A stretch of 11,097 bases of DNA from Chloroflexota bacterium (GCA_022565075.1 JADFKG010000061.1:1-11097); one strand, 5' to 3'; positions 1-6,161 are shown, numbered from the stretch's first letter. Numbers and translations are program-made. Notes: generated by a model from the letters alone, not told the origin.

Positions 1-28
1 CGGCCAAGGAAAGCGACGGCTCCTACCC

Positions 29-667
29 GTGGTCCCCGAAGTAGCCCTGGCGGCCGCCGTCCACGCCGGCGACGCCGCCGCTTCGTTTCACGAACTGCAT
101 GGCGCCATCCCTCTCCCCTGGGAGAACCACCGGCTCTTCGGCGCGGCCTTCCTGTTCGTCGCCGTCCTCCTCCTCGTCGAGGCGCTCGCCGGCGGCGTCT
201 GGTTCCGCAAAGGCTGGCACCGCGACATCTGGCCGGCGGTCCTCATGGTCCTCGGCTGCGGGCTCCTCGCCGTCGCCGTCATCGACCCCAACGACCGCCT
301 GATCCACACGTCAATGGGCCTGATCCTGATCGTCGCCGGCGTCGCCGAGCGCCGCTACCGCCACGGCCGGATGCGGCTCTCTCACGCCAACATCTTCGTC
401 GTCGCAGCGCTGGTCGTCGCCAGCCTCGAAGTCGGCGTCTTTCACACGCACGGGGCGCTGACGAGCCAGGATTTCCTCGTCCACTCGTCGCTCGGCTTCA
501 CGGCGGCGCTGATGGCGCCGGCGCGCATCTGGTACGCTCAGCAGCCGACGTCGATGTGGCGCTCCGCCCTCATCGGCGTGCTCGTCCTCGCCCTCTCGCT
601 GGAGCTGCTCGGCCTCTCCCACGGCGACAACATCGACATCCACGGCGCCGGCACGTTCTCAGGCTGA
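29..667 (+). CDS. multi-pass membrane protein, function unknown (5' end uncertain)
   Basis: I do not recognise the family. From the GTG at 29 the product is 212 residues with about six hydrophobic segments, near residues 36-58, 68-85, 91-106, 119-138, 149-168 and 178-196, so it should be an integral membrane protein. It is unusually rich in histidine near membrane edges (H21, H24, H34, H64, H93, H119, H139, H141, H152, H198, H205), including an HTHG motif at 139-142. This could mean metal or heme binding, but that is a guess. The frame stays open upstream to the window edge and reads KRRLLPVVPEVALAAAVHAG, which resembles a signal peptide with basic residues before a hydrophobic stretch, so the true start may be upstream. 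It ends 29 bases before the first nadA operator and appears to be a separate transcription unit. Confidence 0.7.
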   Translation: MVPEVALAAAVHAGDAAASFHELHGAIPLPWENHRLFGAAFLFVAVLLLVEALAGGVWFRKGWHRDIWPAVLMVLGCGLLAVAVIDPNDRLIHTSMGLILIVAGVAERRYRHGRMRLSHANIFVVAALVVASLEVGVFHTHGALTSQDFLVHSSLGFTAALMAPARIWYAQQPTSMWRSALIGVLVLALSLELLGLSHGDNIDIHGAGTFSG

Positions 668-695
668 CGCTGACCGCACGGGGGAGAAAGCAGGG

Positions 696-720
696 ACTTA
701 GTGTCACCTTGACACCTTCC
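696..720. promoter_or_regulatory. upstream operator copy (O1), imperfect
   Basis: The left arm ACTTAGTGTC (696-705) is followed by a 5-base spacer and GACAC (711-715). The inner part, GTGTC-N5-GACAC, is perfectly symmetrical, while the outer right arm has decayed. It shares its first nine bases (ACTTAGTGT) with the perfect site at 750-774, and the two centres are 54 bases apart. It overlaps the TTGACA -35 hexamer at 709-714, a position suited to repression. Confidence 0.65.
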
Positions 721-738
721 CGGACCCCGTGCTAACCT
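709..738 (+). promoter_or_regulatory. sigma-70-type promoter of nadA-nadB
   Basis: A perfect -35 TTGACA (709-714) is separated by 18 bases from TAACCT (733-738), which matches the TANNNT pattern of a -10. Transcription would start near 745, just before the perfect operator. A second possibility is TACACT (765-770) inside the operator acting as a -10 with TCGACA (740-745) at 19 bases; that would give a nearly leaderless mRNA. In either case the operators sit where a bound regulator would block polymerase. Confidence 0.6.
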
Positions 739-749
739 GTCGACAGCAG

Positions 750-774
750 ACTTAGTGTAGACGGTACACTAAGT
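750..774. promoter_or_regulatory. perfect inverted-repeat operator (O2) before nadA
   Basis: Two exact 10-base arms, ACTTAGTGTA and TACACTAAGT, flank the 5-base spacer GACGG. The site ends six bases before the nadA ATG. Such symmetry directly before an NAD biosynthesis gene suggests the operator of a dedicated regulator of NAD metabolism. The GT-N7-AC core seen here (757-758 and 766-767) agrees with what I recall for operators of the Nudix-related regulator NrtR, but no regulator gene lies in the window, so the assignment is inference. As RNA it could also form a 10-bp hairpin covering the region in front of the start codon. Confidence 0.75.
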
Positions 775-780
775 CGCGAG

Positions 781-2010
781 ATGCCGATGGTACTCAAAAC
801 GTCACCCAAACGACCGGTCATCGACGAGATCGACGTGCTCAACGAGGCCAACGAGTGCACCGTCGATCGCCCGCTCGAGACGACTCCCCTTTCCGAAGAG
901 AACGCCTTCGCCTACTGGCAGAACGACATCCCGGAGGCCTACTGGGACCTCGGCGGCGAAGCTCTCGCGGAGCGGATCGCCGCCGCGCGAGCGAAGCTGG
1001 GCGACCGCTGCGTAGTTCTCGGTCACCATTACCAGCGCGAAGACATCATCCAGTTCGCGGACCTGCGCGGCGACTCCTTCAGGCTCGCCCAGTGGGCCGC
1101 CGAACGCCCCGACTCCGAGTTCATCGTCTTCTGCGGCGTTCACTTCATGGCCGAGTCCGCCGACATCCTCTCCGCACCGCACCAGAAGGTCGTGCTCCCC
1201 AACATGTCCGCCGGCTGCTCGATGGCCGACATGGCCGAGCCGGACGACGTCTACGCCTGCTGGGACGAGCTGCGCGAGGCCGGCATCGCCGAAAGCACGA
1301 TACCCGTCACCTACATGAACTCGGCCGCGGCGCTCAAGGCGTTCTGCGGCGAGAACGGCGGCATCGTCTGCACCTCCTCCAACGCACCGAGAGTCTACGA
1401 CTGGTCGTTCGAGCGCGGCGAAAAAGTATTGTTCTTCCCGGACCAGCACCTCGGCCGCAACACCGGCATCAAGAAGGGCGTCCCGCTGGACGAGATGGCC
1501 GTCTGGGACTACACCCTCCCCTACGGCTCGCTAGGCGGCAACACGCGCGAAGAGCTGGAGCGGGCGAAGGTGATCCTCTGGAAGGGCTGGTGCTCCGTGC
1601 ACCGCCGCTTCAGCGTGGCGCAGATCGAGAAGGCCCGCGCCGACTACCCCGGCGTCAAGGTCATCGTCCACCCGGAGTGCACGATGGAGGTCGTCGAGGC
1701 CGCCGATCTCGACGGCTCGACCGAGATCATCTCGCGCACGATCACGGAGGCGCCGGCCGGCAGCACCTGGGCGATCGGCACCGAGATCAACCTCGTCTCC
1801 CGCCTCGCCCGCGAGAACCCGGACAAGACCGTCTTCTGCCTCGACCCCGTCGTCTGCCCCTGCGCCACGATGTACCGCATCCACCCGGCCTACCTCGCCT
1901 GGACGCTCGACGAGCTCGCCGAGGGCCGCGTCGTCAACCGCGTCGACGTGCCCAAGGACATCGCGAAGCACGCGAAGGTCGCCCTCGAGCGCATGCTCAG
2001 CGTGAAGTAG
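781..2010 (+). CDS. nadA: quinolinate synthase NadA
   Basis: Condenses iminoaspartate with dihydroxyacetone phosphate to quinolinate using a [4Fe-4S] cluster in the cytoplasm. The 409-residue product carries family motifs in order: GHHYQ (81-85), SAGCSMAD (143-150), YMNSAAALKA (178-187), CTSSNAP (197-203), FFPDQHLGRN (218-227), GWCSVHRRF (269-277), HPECTMEV (297-304) and CPCATMYRI (359-367). Likely cluster ligands are Cys146, Cys300 and Cys361. It is longer than the roughly 300-350 residue short forms because about 70 residues precede the first conserved strand. The ATG at 781 has no Shine-Dalgarno sequence; an in-frame ATG at 787 is an alternative. The gene leads the operon with nadB, 16 bases downstream, and lies directly behind the operator pair at 696-774, so it is probably repressed when NAD or its precursors are plentiful. 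Confidence 0.97.
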   Translation: MPMVLKTSPKRPVIDEIDVLNEANECTVDRPLETTPLSEENAFAYWQNDIPEAYWDLGGEALAERIAAARAKLGDRCVVLGHHYQREDIIQFADLRGDSFRLAQWAAERPDSEFIVFCGVHFMAESADILSAPHQKVVLPNMSAGCSMADMAEPDDVYACWDELREAGIAESTIPVTYMNSAAALKAFCGENGGIVCTSSNAPRVYDWSFERGEKVLFFPDQHLGRNTGIKKGVPLDEMAVWDYTLPYGSLGGNTREELERAKVILWKGWCSVHRRFSVAQIEKARADYPGVKVIVHPECTMEVVEAADLDGSTEIISRTITEAPAGSTWAIGTEINLVSRLARENPDKTVFCLDPVVCPCATMYRIHPAYLAWTLDELAEGRVVNRVDVPKDIAKHAKVALERMLSVK

Positions 2011-2026
2011 CCGGGGCGCCGGCCCC

Positions 2027-3616
2027 GTGACCACCACCTACGACTACCTGATCATCGGCTCCGGCATCGCCGGCCTCTACGCCGCCATCCTCGCGCGCAA
2101 GCACGGCAGCGTCCTCGTCCTCACCAAGGGCAGCATCGACGACTGCAACACGCGCTGGGCGCAGGGCGGCATCGCGGCCTCGGTCGGCCCCGGCGACTCG
2201 CCCGAGAAGCACCTGCGCGACACGATCGAGGCCGGCGCCGGCCTCGTCGACGAGGAAGCCGCGCGCGTCCTCACGGCCGAGGCGTCAGACCGCATCGGCG
2301 ACCTCGTCTCGCTGGGCGTGCCGTTCGACACCGTGCACGGAGAGGTCGCGCTCGCCACCGAGGGCGCGCACTCGACCCCGCGCATCCTCCACGCCGGCGG
2401 CGACTCCACCGGCGCCCACATCGAACTCACGCTCGCCTCCGTCGCCCGCCTCGAAGGCATCACCGTCCTCGAACACACGATCGCCACGGAGATCGTCACG
2501 AAACCAGCTTCTCCCCTCGCCCGCGAAGTGGGAGAGGGGTTAGGGGTGAGGGCCATCCGCGCCCTCGACACCGCTTCCGGCGAACGCACCACGTACGACT
2601 GCCGGGCGCTCATCCTGGCGACGGGCGGCGCCGGCCAGATGTACCTGACGACCACGAACGCAGAAGTCGCCACCGGCGACGGCATCGCGATCGCCTACCG
2701 CGCGGGCGCCGAGATCATGGACATGGAGTTCGTGCAGTTCCACCCCACGGCGCTCCACCTGCCCGGCGTCCAGCCGTTCCTCATCTCGGAGGCGGTGCGC
2801 GGCGAGGGCGGCCTGCTGCGCGACGCGAACGGCGAGCGCTTCATGGCCGCCTACGACGAGCGCGCCGAGCTGGCCCCGCGCGACATCGTCGCCCGCGCCA
2901 TCCGCGAGCGCATGCTGGCGACGGACTCGGACCACGTCCTGCTCGACGTCACGCACCTCGATCCCGGGCTCGTCACCGCGCGCTTCCCGCAGATCTACCG
3001 CTTCTGCGCCGACAACGGCCTCGATATCACACGCGTGCCGATCCCGATCGCCCCGGCCGCGCACTACACGATGGGCGGCGTGAGGACGAACACCTGGGGC
3101 GAAACGAGCGTCGCCGGCCTCTACGCCGCCGGCGAGTGCGCTTGCACCGGCGTCCACGGCGCCAACCGCCTCGCCTCCAACTCGCTGCTCGAGACCGTCG
3201 TCTTCGCCTGCCGCGTGATCCAGCGCACGATCGACTCCCCGAACGGGCGCGCGGAGCCGACGCCGGACGCCGGCAGCCTCCGCCCGGTGCCGAGCGACGC
3301 CCCGGGCGCAGGCGACGTTCCGCCTCTCACGCGCGAGGCGCTGCAGTCGCTGATGTGGCGCGACGTCGGCATCGTCCGCGGCCGCGACTCGCTCACCCGG
3401 GCAGCGTCCGTCCTGGCGGCCTGGCAATCGACGCCGGCCGCGCCCACGGACAGGCCGTCGCAGGAGCTGGCCGACCTCCTGACGTGCTCGCGGCTCGTGA
3501 CCGAGGCCGCGCTGGCCCGCGAGGAGTCCCGCGGCGCTCACTACCGCGACGACTTCCCGGAACCCCGCGAAGACTGGCGCCGCCACCTCGTCTTCCGTCG
3601 CAAGGAGGCGGCGTAG
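2027..3616 (+). CDS. nadB: L-aspartate oxidase NadB
   Basis: FAD enzyme that oxidises L-aspartate to iminoaspartate, the unstable substrate of NadA. The 529 residues (GTG start) open with the FAD-binding GSGIAG (11-16) and continue with RWAQGGIAA (43-51), TEGAHSTPRILHA (111-123), QFHPTAL (237-243), ELAPRDIVARAI (281-292), AAHYTMGGV (344-352) and HGANRLASNSLLE (377-389). By recall of the E. coli enzyme, Glu112, His239, Arg285, His346 and Arg381 correspond to its key active-site residues, so the enzyme should be active. Residues around 161-175 (ASPLAREVGEGLGVR) are encoded by a hairpin repeat inserted in frame at 2509-2553, before the strand that leads to LILATGGAG. The start lies 16 bases after nadA without an obvious ribosome-binding site; coupling with nadA is likely. 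Confidence 0.97.
   Translation: MTTTYDYLIIGSGIAGLYAAILARKHGSVLVLTKGSIDDCNTRWAQGGIAASVGPGDSPEKHLRDTIEAGAGLVDEEAARVLTAEASDRIGDLVSLGVPFDTVHGEVALATEGAHSTPRILHAGGDSTGAHIELTLASVARLEGITVLEHTIATEIVTKPASPLAREVGEGLGVRAIRALDTASGERTTYDCRALILATGGAGQMYLTTTNAEVATGDGIAIAYRAGAEIMDMEFVQFHPTALHLPGVQPFLISEAVRGEGGLLRDANGERFMAAYDERAELAPRDIVARAIRERMLATDSDHVLLDVTHLDPGLVTARFPQIYRFCADNGLDITRVPIPIAPAAHYTMGGVRTNTWGETSVAGLYAAGECACTGVHGANRLASNSLLETVVFACRVIQRTIDSPNGRAEPTPDAGSLRPVPSDAPGAGDVPPLTREALQSLMWRDVGIVRGRDSLTRAASVLAAWQSTPAAPTDRPSQELADLLTCSRLVTEAALAREESRGAHYRDDFPEPREDWRRHLVFRRKEAA
2509..2553. repeat. palindromic REP-like repeat embedded in nadB
   Basis: CCCCTCGCCC (2513-2522) and GGGAGAGGGG (2530-2539) pair over ten positions with one mismatch around a 7-base loop, and are followed by TTAGGGGTGAGGG (2540-2552). 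This layout of a CTCCCC/GGGAGAGGGG hairpin with a TTAGGGGTGAGGG tail resembles dispersed REP-type repeats found between genes in many GC-rich bacteria (from memory). Here it sits inside a coding sequence and is translated in frame without a stop. Part of its core, GCGAAGTGGGAG, occurs again at 10834-10845. Confidence 0.7.
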
Positions 3617-3695
3617 AGCACCTCACGGGCTTACTCGCCCTAGCATTTGGCAAGCCTAGGCCGACGCCGAACCCCCCGAAATATGGCCCGATTCT

Positions 3696-3967
3696 GTTTA
3701 TTTGTGGACGGTGTGGAAAAAGGGATTGTCGCCTTCAGCCGGGCGGGCAATAATGTCATCAGCTTCTCGAAATGAGTCGCAGCGCTCCGGGGAAGCGACC
3801 CAGGGTAGACGGGCAACCGAAAGCTCAGGGGACCGGACCCGGCAGCGTGCAGGATCAGCGAGAAGGGACTCGGCCGGACGGCTAATGGGCAACCAGAGGC
3901 CCGCCCGACCTGAGACCTGGATCAAGGCCCTCGCGCGGCCCCTCTTCCGGGAAGCTATTTTTTTCGC
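3696..3967 (+). repeat. structured repeat copy A, possible ncRNA or leader
   Basis: Shares with copy B the 27-base opening at 3696-3722 (25 of 27 identical, from GTTTATTTGT to GTGGAAAAAG), CAGCTTCTCGA at exactly the same offset (3760-3770), GAGTCG-N-AGCG (3774-3784), AAGGGACTCG (3863-3872), GGGCAACC (3887-3894) and the end GGGAAGCTA (3949-3957) followed by seven Ts. It is about 70 bases longer than copy B because the central unit seems to be doubled: another AAG-C-GAC...GGGCAACC block lies at 3793-3818. Conserved blocks joined by variable GC-rich stretches and closed by a T-tract look like a structured RNA with an intrinsic terminator. The strand is inferred from the T-tracts; I cannot assign a known RNA family. 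Confidence 0.6.
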
Positions 3968-4014
3968 CCCCGAAACGAGCTCCCCACCACCGCTGGCTCT
4001 CCGTCCCATCGGAT

Positions 4015-4210
4015 GTTTATTTGTTGACCGTGTGGAAAAAGCTCTTGCGGACTCCTCGCGGCCGCGACATACTCACGCCAGCTTCTCGATTCGAGTCGTA
4101 GCGACTCAGGAGCAAGGGACTCGCCGGAGTCACGGGGCAACCCGCGGATCCGGGTCGCAGACCTGGAGGCCTGAAGAGTGTGGCTCCGGGTCGGGAAGCT
4201 ACTTTTTCGC
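4015..4210 (+). repeat. structured repeat copy B, possible ncRNA or leader
   Basis: Second, shorter copy, beginning 319 bases after copy A. Clear hairpins are GAGTCG-TAG-CGACTC (4093-4107), GACTC-GCCG-GAGTC (4118-4131) and ACCCG-N6-CGGGT (4140-4155). Near the end GGCTCC can pair with GGAAGCT (one bulged A) just before CTTTTT (4202-4207), as in an intrinsic terminator. Copies A and B differ at many positions but keep the order and spacing of the conserved blocks, so this is an old duplication or a family under structural constraint. It lies 126 bases before the nif3-nadC start and could control that operon. Confidence 0.6.
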
Positions 4211-4247
4211 TCCCGCGCACCCTCCCCGCGTCGGAGCCCTCGTGACC

Positions 4248-4278
4248 GGGGACAGGGCGGCAACCCGCTTCTGTCCCC
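4248..4278 (+). other. strong stem-loop upstream of nif3
   Basis: GGGGACAG (4248-4255) pairs perfectly with CTGTCCCC (4271-4278). Inside, GCGG (4257-4260) pairs with CCGC (4265-4268) around a CAAC loop, giving about 12 base pairs with a small internal loop. Only ATTCTCTT follows, so it is not a standard T-tract terminator. Its loop region, GGCAACCCGC, echoes the GGGCAACCCGCGG of copy B. It may be part of the same leader system or a processing/termination signal. Confidence 0.6.
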
Positions 4279-4324
4279 ATTCTCTTCGCCGCCGCCGCCC
4301 TCCACCTGCCTGCGTCCACTCCCG

Positions 4325-4330
4325 TACAAT
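4325..4330 (+). promoter_or_regulatory. -10 element of nif3-nadC, predicted leaderless start
   Basis: TACAAT differs from TATAAT by one base and ends six bases before the ATG at 4337, so transcription would start at or next to the A of the start codon. No Shine-Dalgarno sequence is present and no clear -35 is visible 16-18 bases upstream. The arrangement is typical of leaderless mRNAs. If it is used, the structured repeats upstream would not be in this transcript. Confidence 0.6.
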
Positions 4331-4336
4331 GCCCGT

Positions 4337-5221
4337 ATGCGAACCGCAGACGTCGCCGCCCGCCTCGACGACTTCTTTCGCCTCGACGACTATCCGGCCG
4401 AGGACTTCGCCGAGATCGTACAGTTCTGCGATGACGCGGGCATCCCCCTGGCCGAATACGCCACGCCGACGTTCATGCGCCGCCACAACGGGCTCATGCT
4501 GGCCAACGCCTACGAAGTCCAGCCCGTCTACACCCTCGTCTTCCCGTCCGACGAAGTTATCGCGGAGGTCGAGCGGCGCGCCTACGGACGGCCCGCGCTC
4601 GTCTTCACTCACCACCCGATGGACTTCGAGACTTCGGATCGCGGCCTGATGCCGATCGGCACCGAGACGCTGGAGCGGATGCGCGCAGGCGGCATCTCGC
4701 TCTACTCCGCCCACGCACCGCTCGACTGCCACGAGACCGTCTCCACCTCCCGCGCCCTCGCCCGCGCGATCGGCGTCCCCGCAACCGGGGAGTTCGCCGG
4801 CTTCATGGGCGGCCACGCCGGCGTCCTCGGCGAGATCGATCCGGTCGCGTTCGGCGAGTTCCTCGGCTGCGTGCGGCGGGGCTGCGAGATCGAGCGCCTG
4901 GACACGAAGCAGGCGCACGATAACGTGCGGCGCGTCGCCGTCGTGGCGGGCGGCGCCGCCTTTCCGCCGCTCATGCAGGAGGCCGTGGACGCCGGCTGCG
5001 ACACCTACGTCACAGGCGACTTTCGCGTCCGCCACGGCGGGCCCTGGGCGGAGGAGCACCGGCCCGAGTTCGACGCGTTCGTGGCCGATGTGCCCCTCAA
5101 CCTCATCGGCGCGTCCCACTTCGCGACGGAAGCGCTCGTCCTCCGCCACGACATGATCCCCATCTTCGCCGAACTCGGCCTCGAAGCCGAGTTCGTGCCG
5201 CAGGACGACCCGTGGCGATAA
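4337..5221 (+). CDS. Nif3/DUF34-family dinuclear metal protein
   Basis: The 294-residue product has the Nif3-like motifs in order: NGLMLAN (51-57), THHPMDF (91-97), YSAHAPLDC (123-131), YVTGDFRVRH (224-233) and GASHFATE (258-265). His92, His93, Asp130, His261 and Glu265 would form the two-metal site, so it looks intact. Family members are often named GTP cyclohydrolase 1 type 2 or NIF3-like, but the biological role is unsettled. The ATG at 4337 was chosen because family homology begins directly after it and a TACAAT box lies six bases upstream; the frame is open for 53 more codons upstream, but those run into the repeat copy B and are low-complexity. Its last 10 bases overlap the nadC start, implying translational coupling and a role in or near NAD synthesis. 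Confidence 0.9.
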   Translation: MRTADVAARLDDFFRLDDYPAEDFAEIVQFCDDAGIPLAEYATPTFMRRHNGLMLANAYEVQPVYTLVFPSDEVIAEVERRAYGRPALVFTHHPMDFETSDRGLMPIGTETLERMRAGGISLYSAHAPLDCHETVSTSRALARAIGVPATGEFAGFMGGHAGVLGEIDPVAFGEFLGCVRRGCEIERLDTKQAHDNVRRVAVVAGGAAFPPLMQEAVDAGCDTYVTGDFRVRHGGPWAEEHRPEFDAFVADVPLNLIGASHFATEALVLRHDMIPIFAELGLEAEFVPQDDPWR

Positions 5222-6078
5222 CGCTCGGCCCCGACCTCATCGCCCGGCTCGTCGGCGAGGCGCTCGCCGAGGACCGCGCCGACGCCGACGCCACGACTCT
5301 CGCACTCGTCACGCCCGGCCAGCGCGGCCGCGGCGCCATCGTCGCCAAGGCGCCGGGCGTCATCGCCGGGCTCGCCTTCGCCCAGAGCGCCTTCCGCCAG
5401 GTGGACGCCGACATCCTCTGGCGACCAACCACCACAGACGGAGAGTCCGTCGCGCCCGGCGACACCGTCGCCACCGTCGAGGGCTCGCTCAGCGGGCTGC
5501 TGCGGGCGGAACGAACGGCCCTCAACTTCCTGACGCATCTCTCCGGCATCGCCACGGCTGCGGCAGCCGTCGTCGAGCTCCTGGAGGGCAGCGGCTGCCG
5601 CCTTCGTGACACCCGCAAGACGATCCCCGGTCTGCGCCTCGCCGAGAAATACGCCGCTCAGACCGGCGGGGCAGAGACGTTCCGCACAGACCTCGCCGAC
5701 GCTGTGCTGATCAAGGACAACCATCTCGCCGCCGTCCGCGGCCGCGGTCTCGGCATCCCGGACGCCATCCGCCTGGCCCGCGAGACGAACCCAGGGCTGC
5801 GCCTCGAAGTCGAGGTCACTTCGATCGACGAGGCCCGTGAAGCGATCGAGTCCGGCGCCGGCGAGCTATTGCTGGACAACATGACGCCGGCGGAGATCCG
5901 GCCGATCGTCGAGCTCGCCGCCAAGCACGACCCGCGCCCCCTTCTCGAGGCTTCCGGCGGCATCACCGCCGTCAACGCGCGCGAGTACGCAGAGGCCGGC
6001 GTCGACTTCATCTCGATCGGCGCCATCACGCACTCCACCACCGCCCTCGACCTCAGCCTCGATATCCAGACCGCCTGA
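5212..6078 (+). CDS. nadC: nicotinate-nucleotide pyrophosphorylase (quinolinate phosphoribosyltransferase) NadC
   Basis: Converts quinolinate and PRPP to nicotinate mononucleotide, CO2 and pyrophosphate, completing the part of the pathway begun by NadB and NadA. The 288 residues show RAERTALNFLTHLSGIAT (98-115), DTRKTIPGLRLAEKYA (133-148), LIKDNHL (166-172), EVEV (199-202), LLLDNM (219-224), LEASGGI (245-251) and ISIGAITHS (267-275). The GTG start at 5212 lies inside the end of the Nif3-like gene and gives the normal length. One oddity is that the usual GGGxNHR stretch is GGAETFR (152-158): Phe157 stands where most family members have a histidine near the substrate phosphate/carboxylate pocket, while Arg135, Lys136, Arg158, Lys168 and His171 remain. 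ModD-type paralogues are the alternative, but the LIKDNH motif and operon favour NadC. Confidence 0.95.
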   Translation: MAITLGPDLIARLVGEALAEDRADADATTLALVTPGQRGRGAIVAKAPGVIAGLAFAQSAFRQVDADILWRPTTTDGESVAPGDTVATVEGSLSGLLRAERTALNFLTHLSGIATAAAAVVELLEGSGCRLRDTRKTIPGLRLAEKYAAQTGGAETFRTDLADAVLIKDNHLAAVRGRGLGIPDAIRLARETNPGLRLEVEVTSIDEAREAIESGAGELLLDNMTPAEIRPIVELAAKHDPRPLLEASGGITAVNAREYAEAGVDFISIGAITHSTTALDLSLDIQTA

Positions 6079-6122
6079 GCAGCGATAGACCCACCAATAT
6101 CGGGCTATAAAGGACGGGATGT

Positions 6123-6161
6123 TGCTGTATCTGGCCAGAAGCTCTTACCAGCACCGTTTTT
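6123..6161 (+). terminator. possible weak intrinsic terminator after nadC
   Basis: TGCTG (6123-6127) can pair with CAGCA (6149-6153); CCG and five Ts (6157-6161) follow. The stem is only five base pairs with a long loop, partly compensated by an inner CTGG/CCAG alternative. It lies 45 bases beyond the nadC stop, in the right place to end the nif3-nadC transcript, but the structure is weak. Confidence 0.3.

Larger units (their letters stand above)
3617..4336. other. 720-base gene-free interval between nadB and nif3
   Basis: No convincing gene lies here. The interval holds, in order: a short unassigned stretch with a weak CCTAG/CTAGG inverted pair (3645-3667); structured repeat copy A (3696-3967); a 47-base spacer; copy B (4015-4210); a strong stem-loop (4248-4278); a pyrimidine-rich stretch (4279-4322); and a -10-like TACAAT (4325-4330). 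Open frames that cross it on both strands have arginine- and serine-rich composition and no recognisable domain. The density of hairpins and T-tracts suggests transcribed regulatory RNA or terminators rather than protein. Confidence 0.6.

Noticed and set aside
2540..3586. Long minus-strand open frame opposite nadB
   Set aside because: Mirror frame of a GC-rich gene; the plus strand has full NadB homology.
3712..4039. DnaA-box-like TTTTCCACA on the minus strand at 3712-3720 and 4031-4039
   Set aside because: Only two boxes, both simply part of the duplicated 27-base opening, with no AT-rich unwinding region or dnaA/dnaN genes nearby; not evidence for an origin.
3863..4142. SAM-I-type riboswitch resemblance (AAGGGACTCGGCC ... 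GGGCAACC)
   Set aside because: The GGGAC and GCAACC parts look similar, but the expected kink-turn and GGTGCTAANNCC segments are missing and the downstream genes are not for methionine metabolism.
4114..4165. T-box or cobalamin riboswitch resemblance (GGGGCAACCCGCGG; CAGACCTGG)
   Set aside because: The invariant TGGNACCGCG antiterminator is absent, as are the other cobalamin core elements; matches are short and differ between copies.
3698..4319. Two minus-strand frames of about 100 residues, both ending FFHTVxK
   Set aside because: The shared ending comes from the nucleotide repeat itself. The inner blocks shift frame between copies (68 and 71 bases), although the ends return to the same frame, so protein-level selection is not supported. 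Would be reconsidered if relatives show synonymous bias.
3702..4649. Long plus-strand open frame across the repeats and into nif3
   Set aside because: Arg/Ser/Pro-rich, no domain, runs through both repeat T-tracts and out of frame into the clear Nif3 homologue; explained by high GC content.
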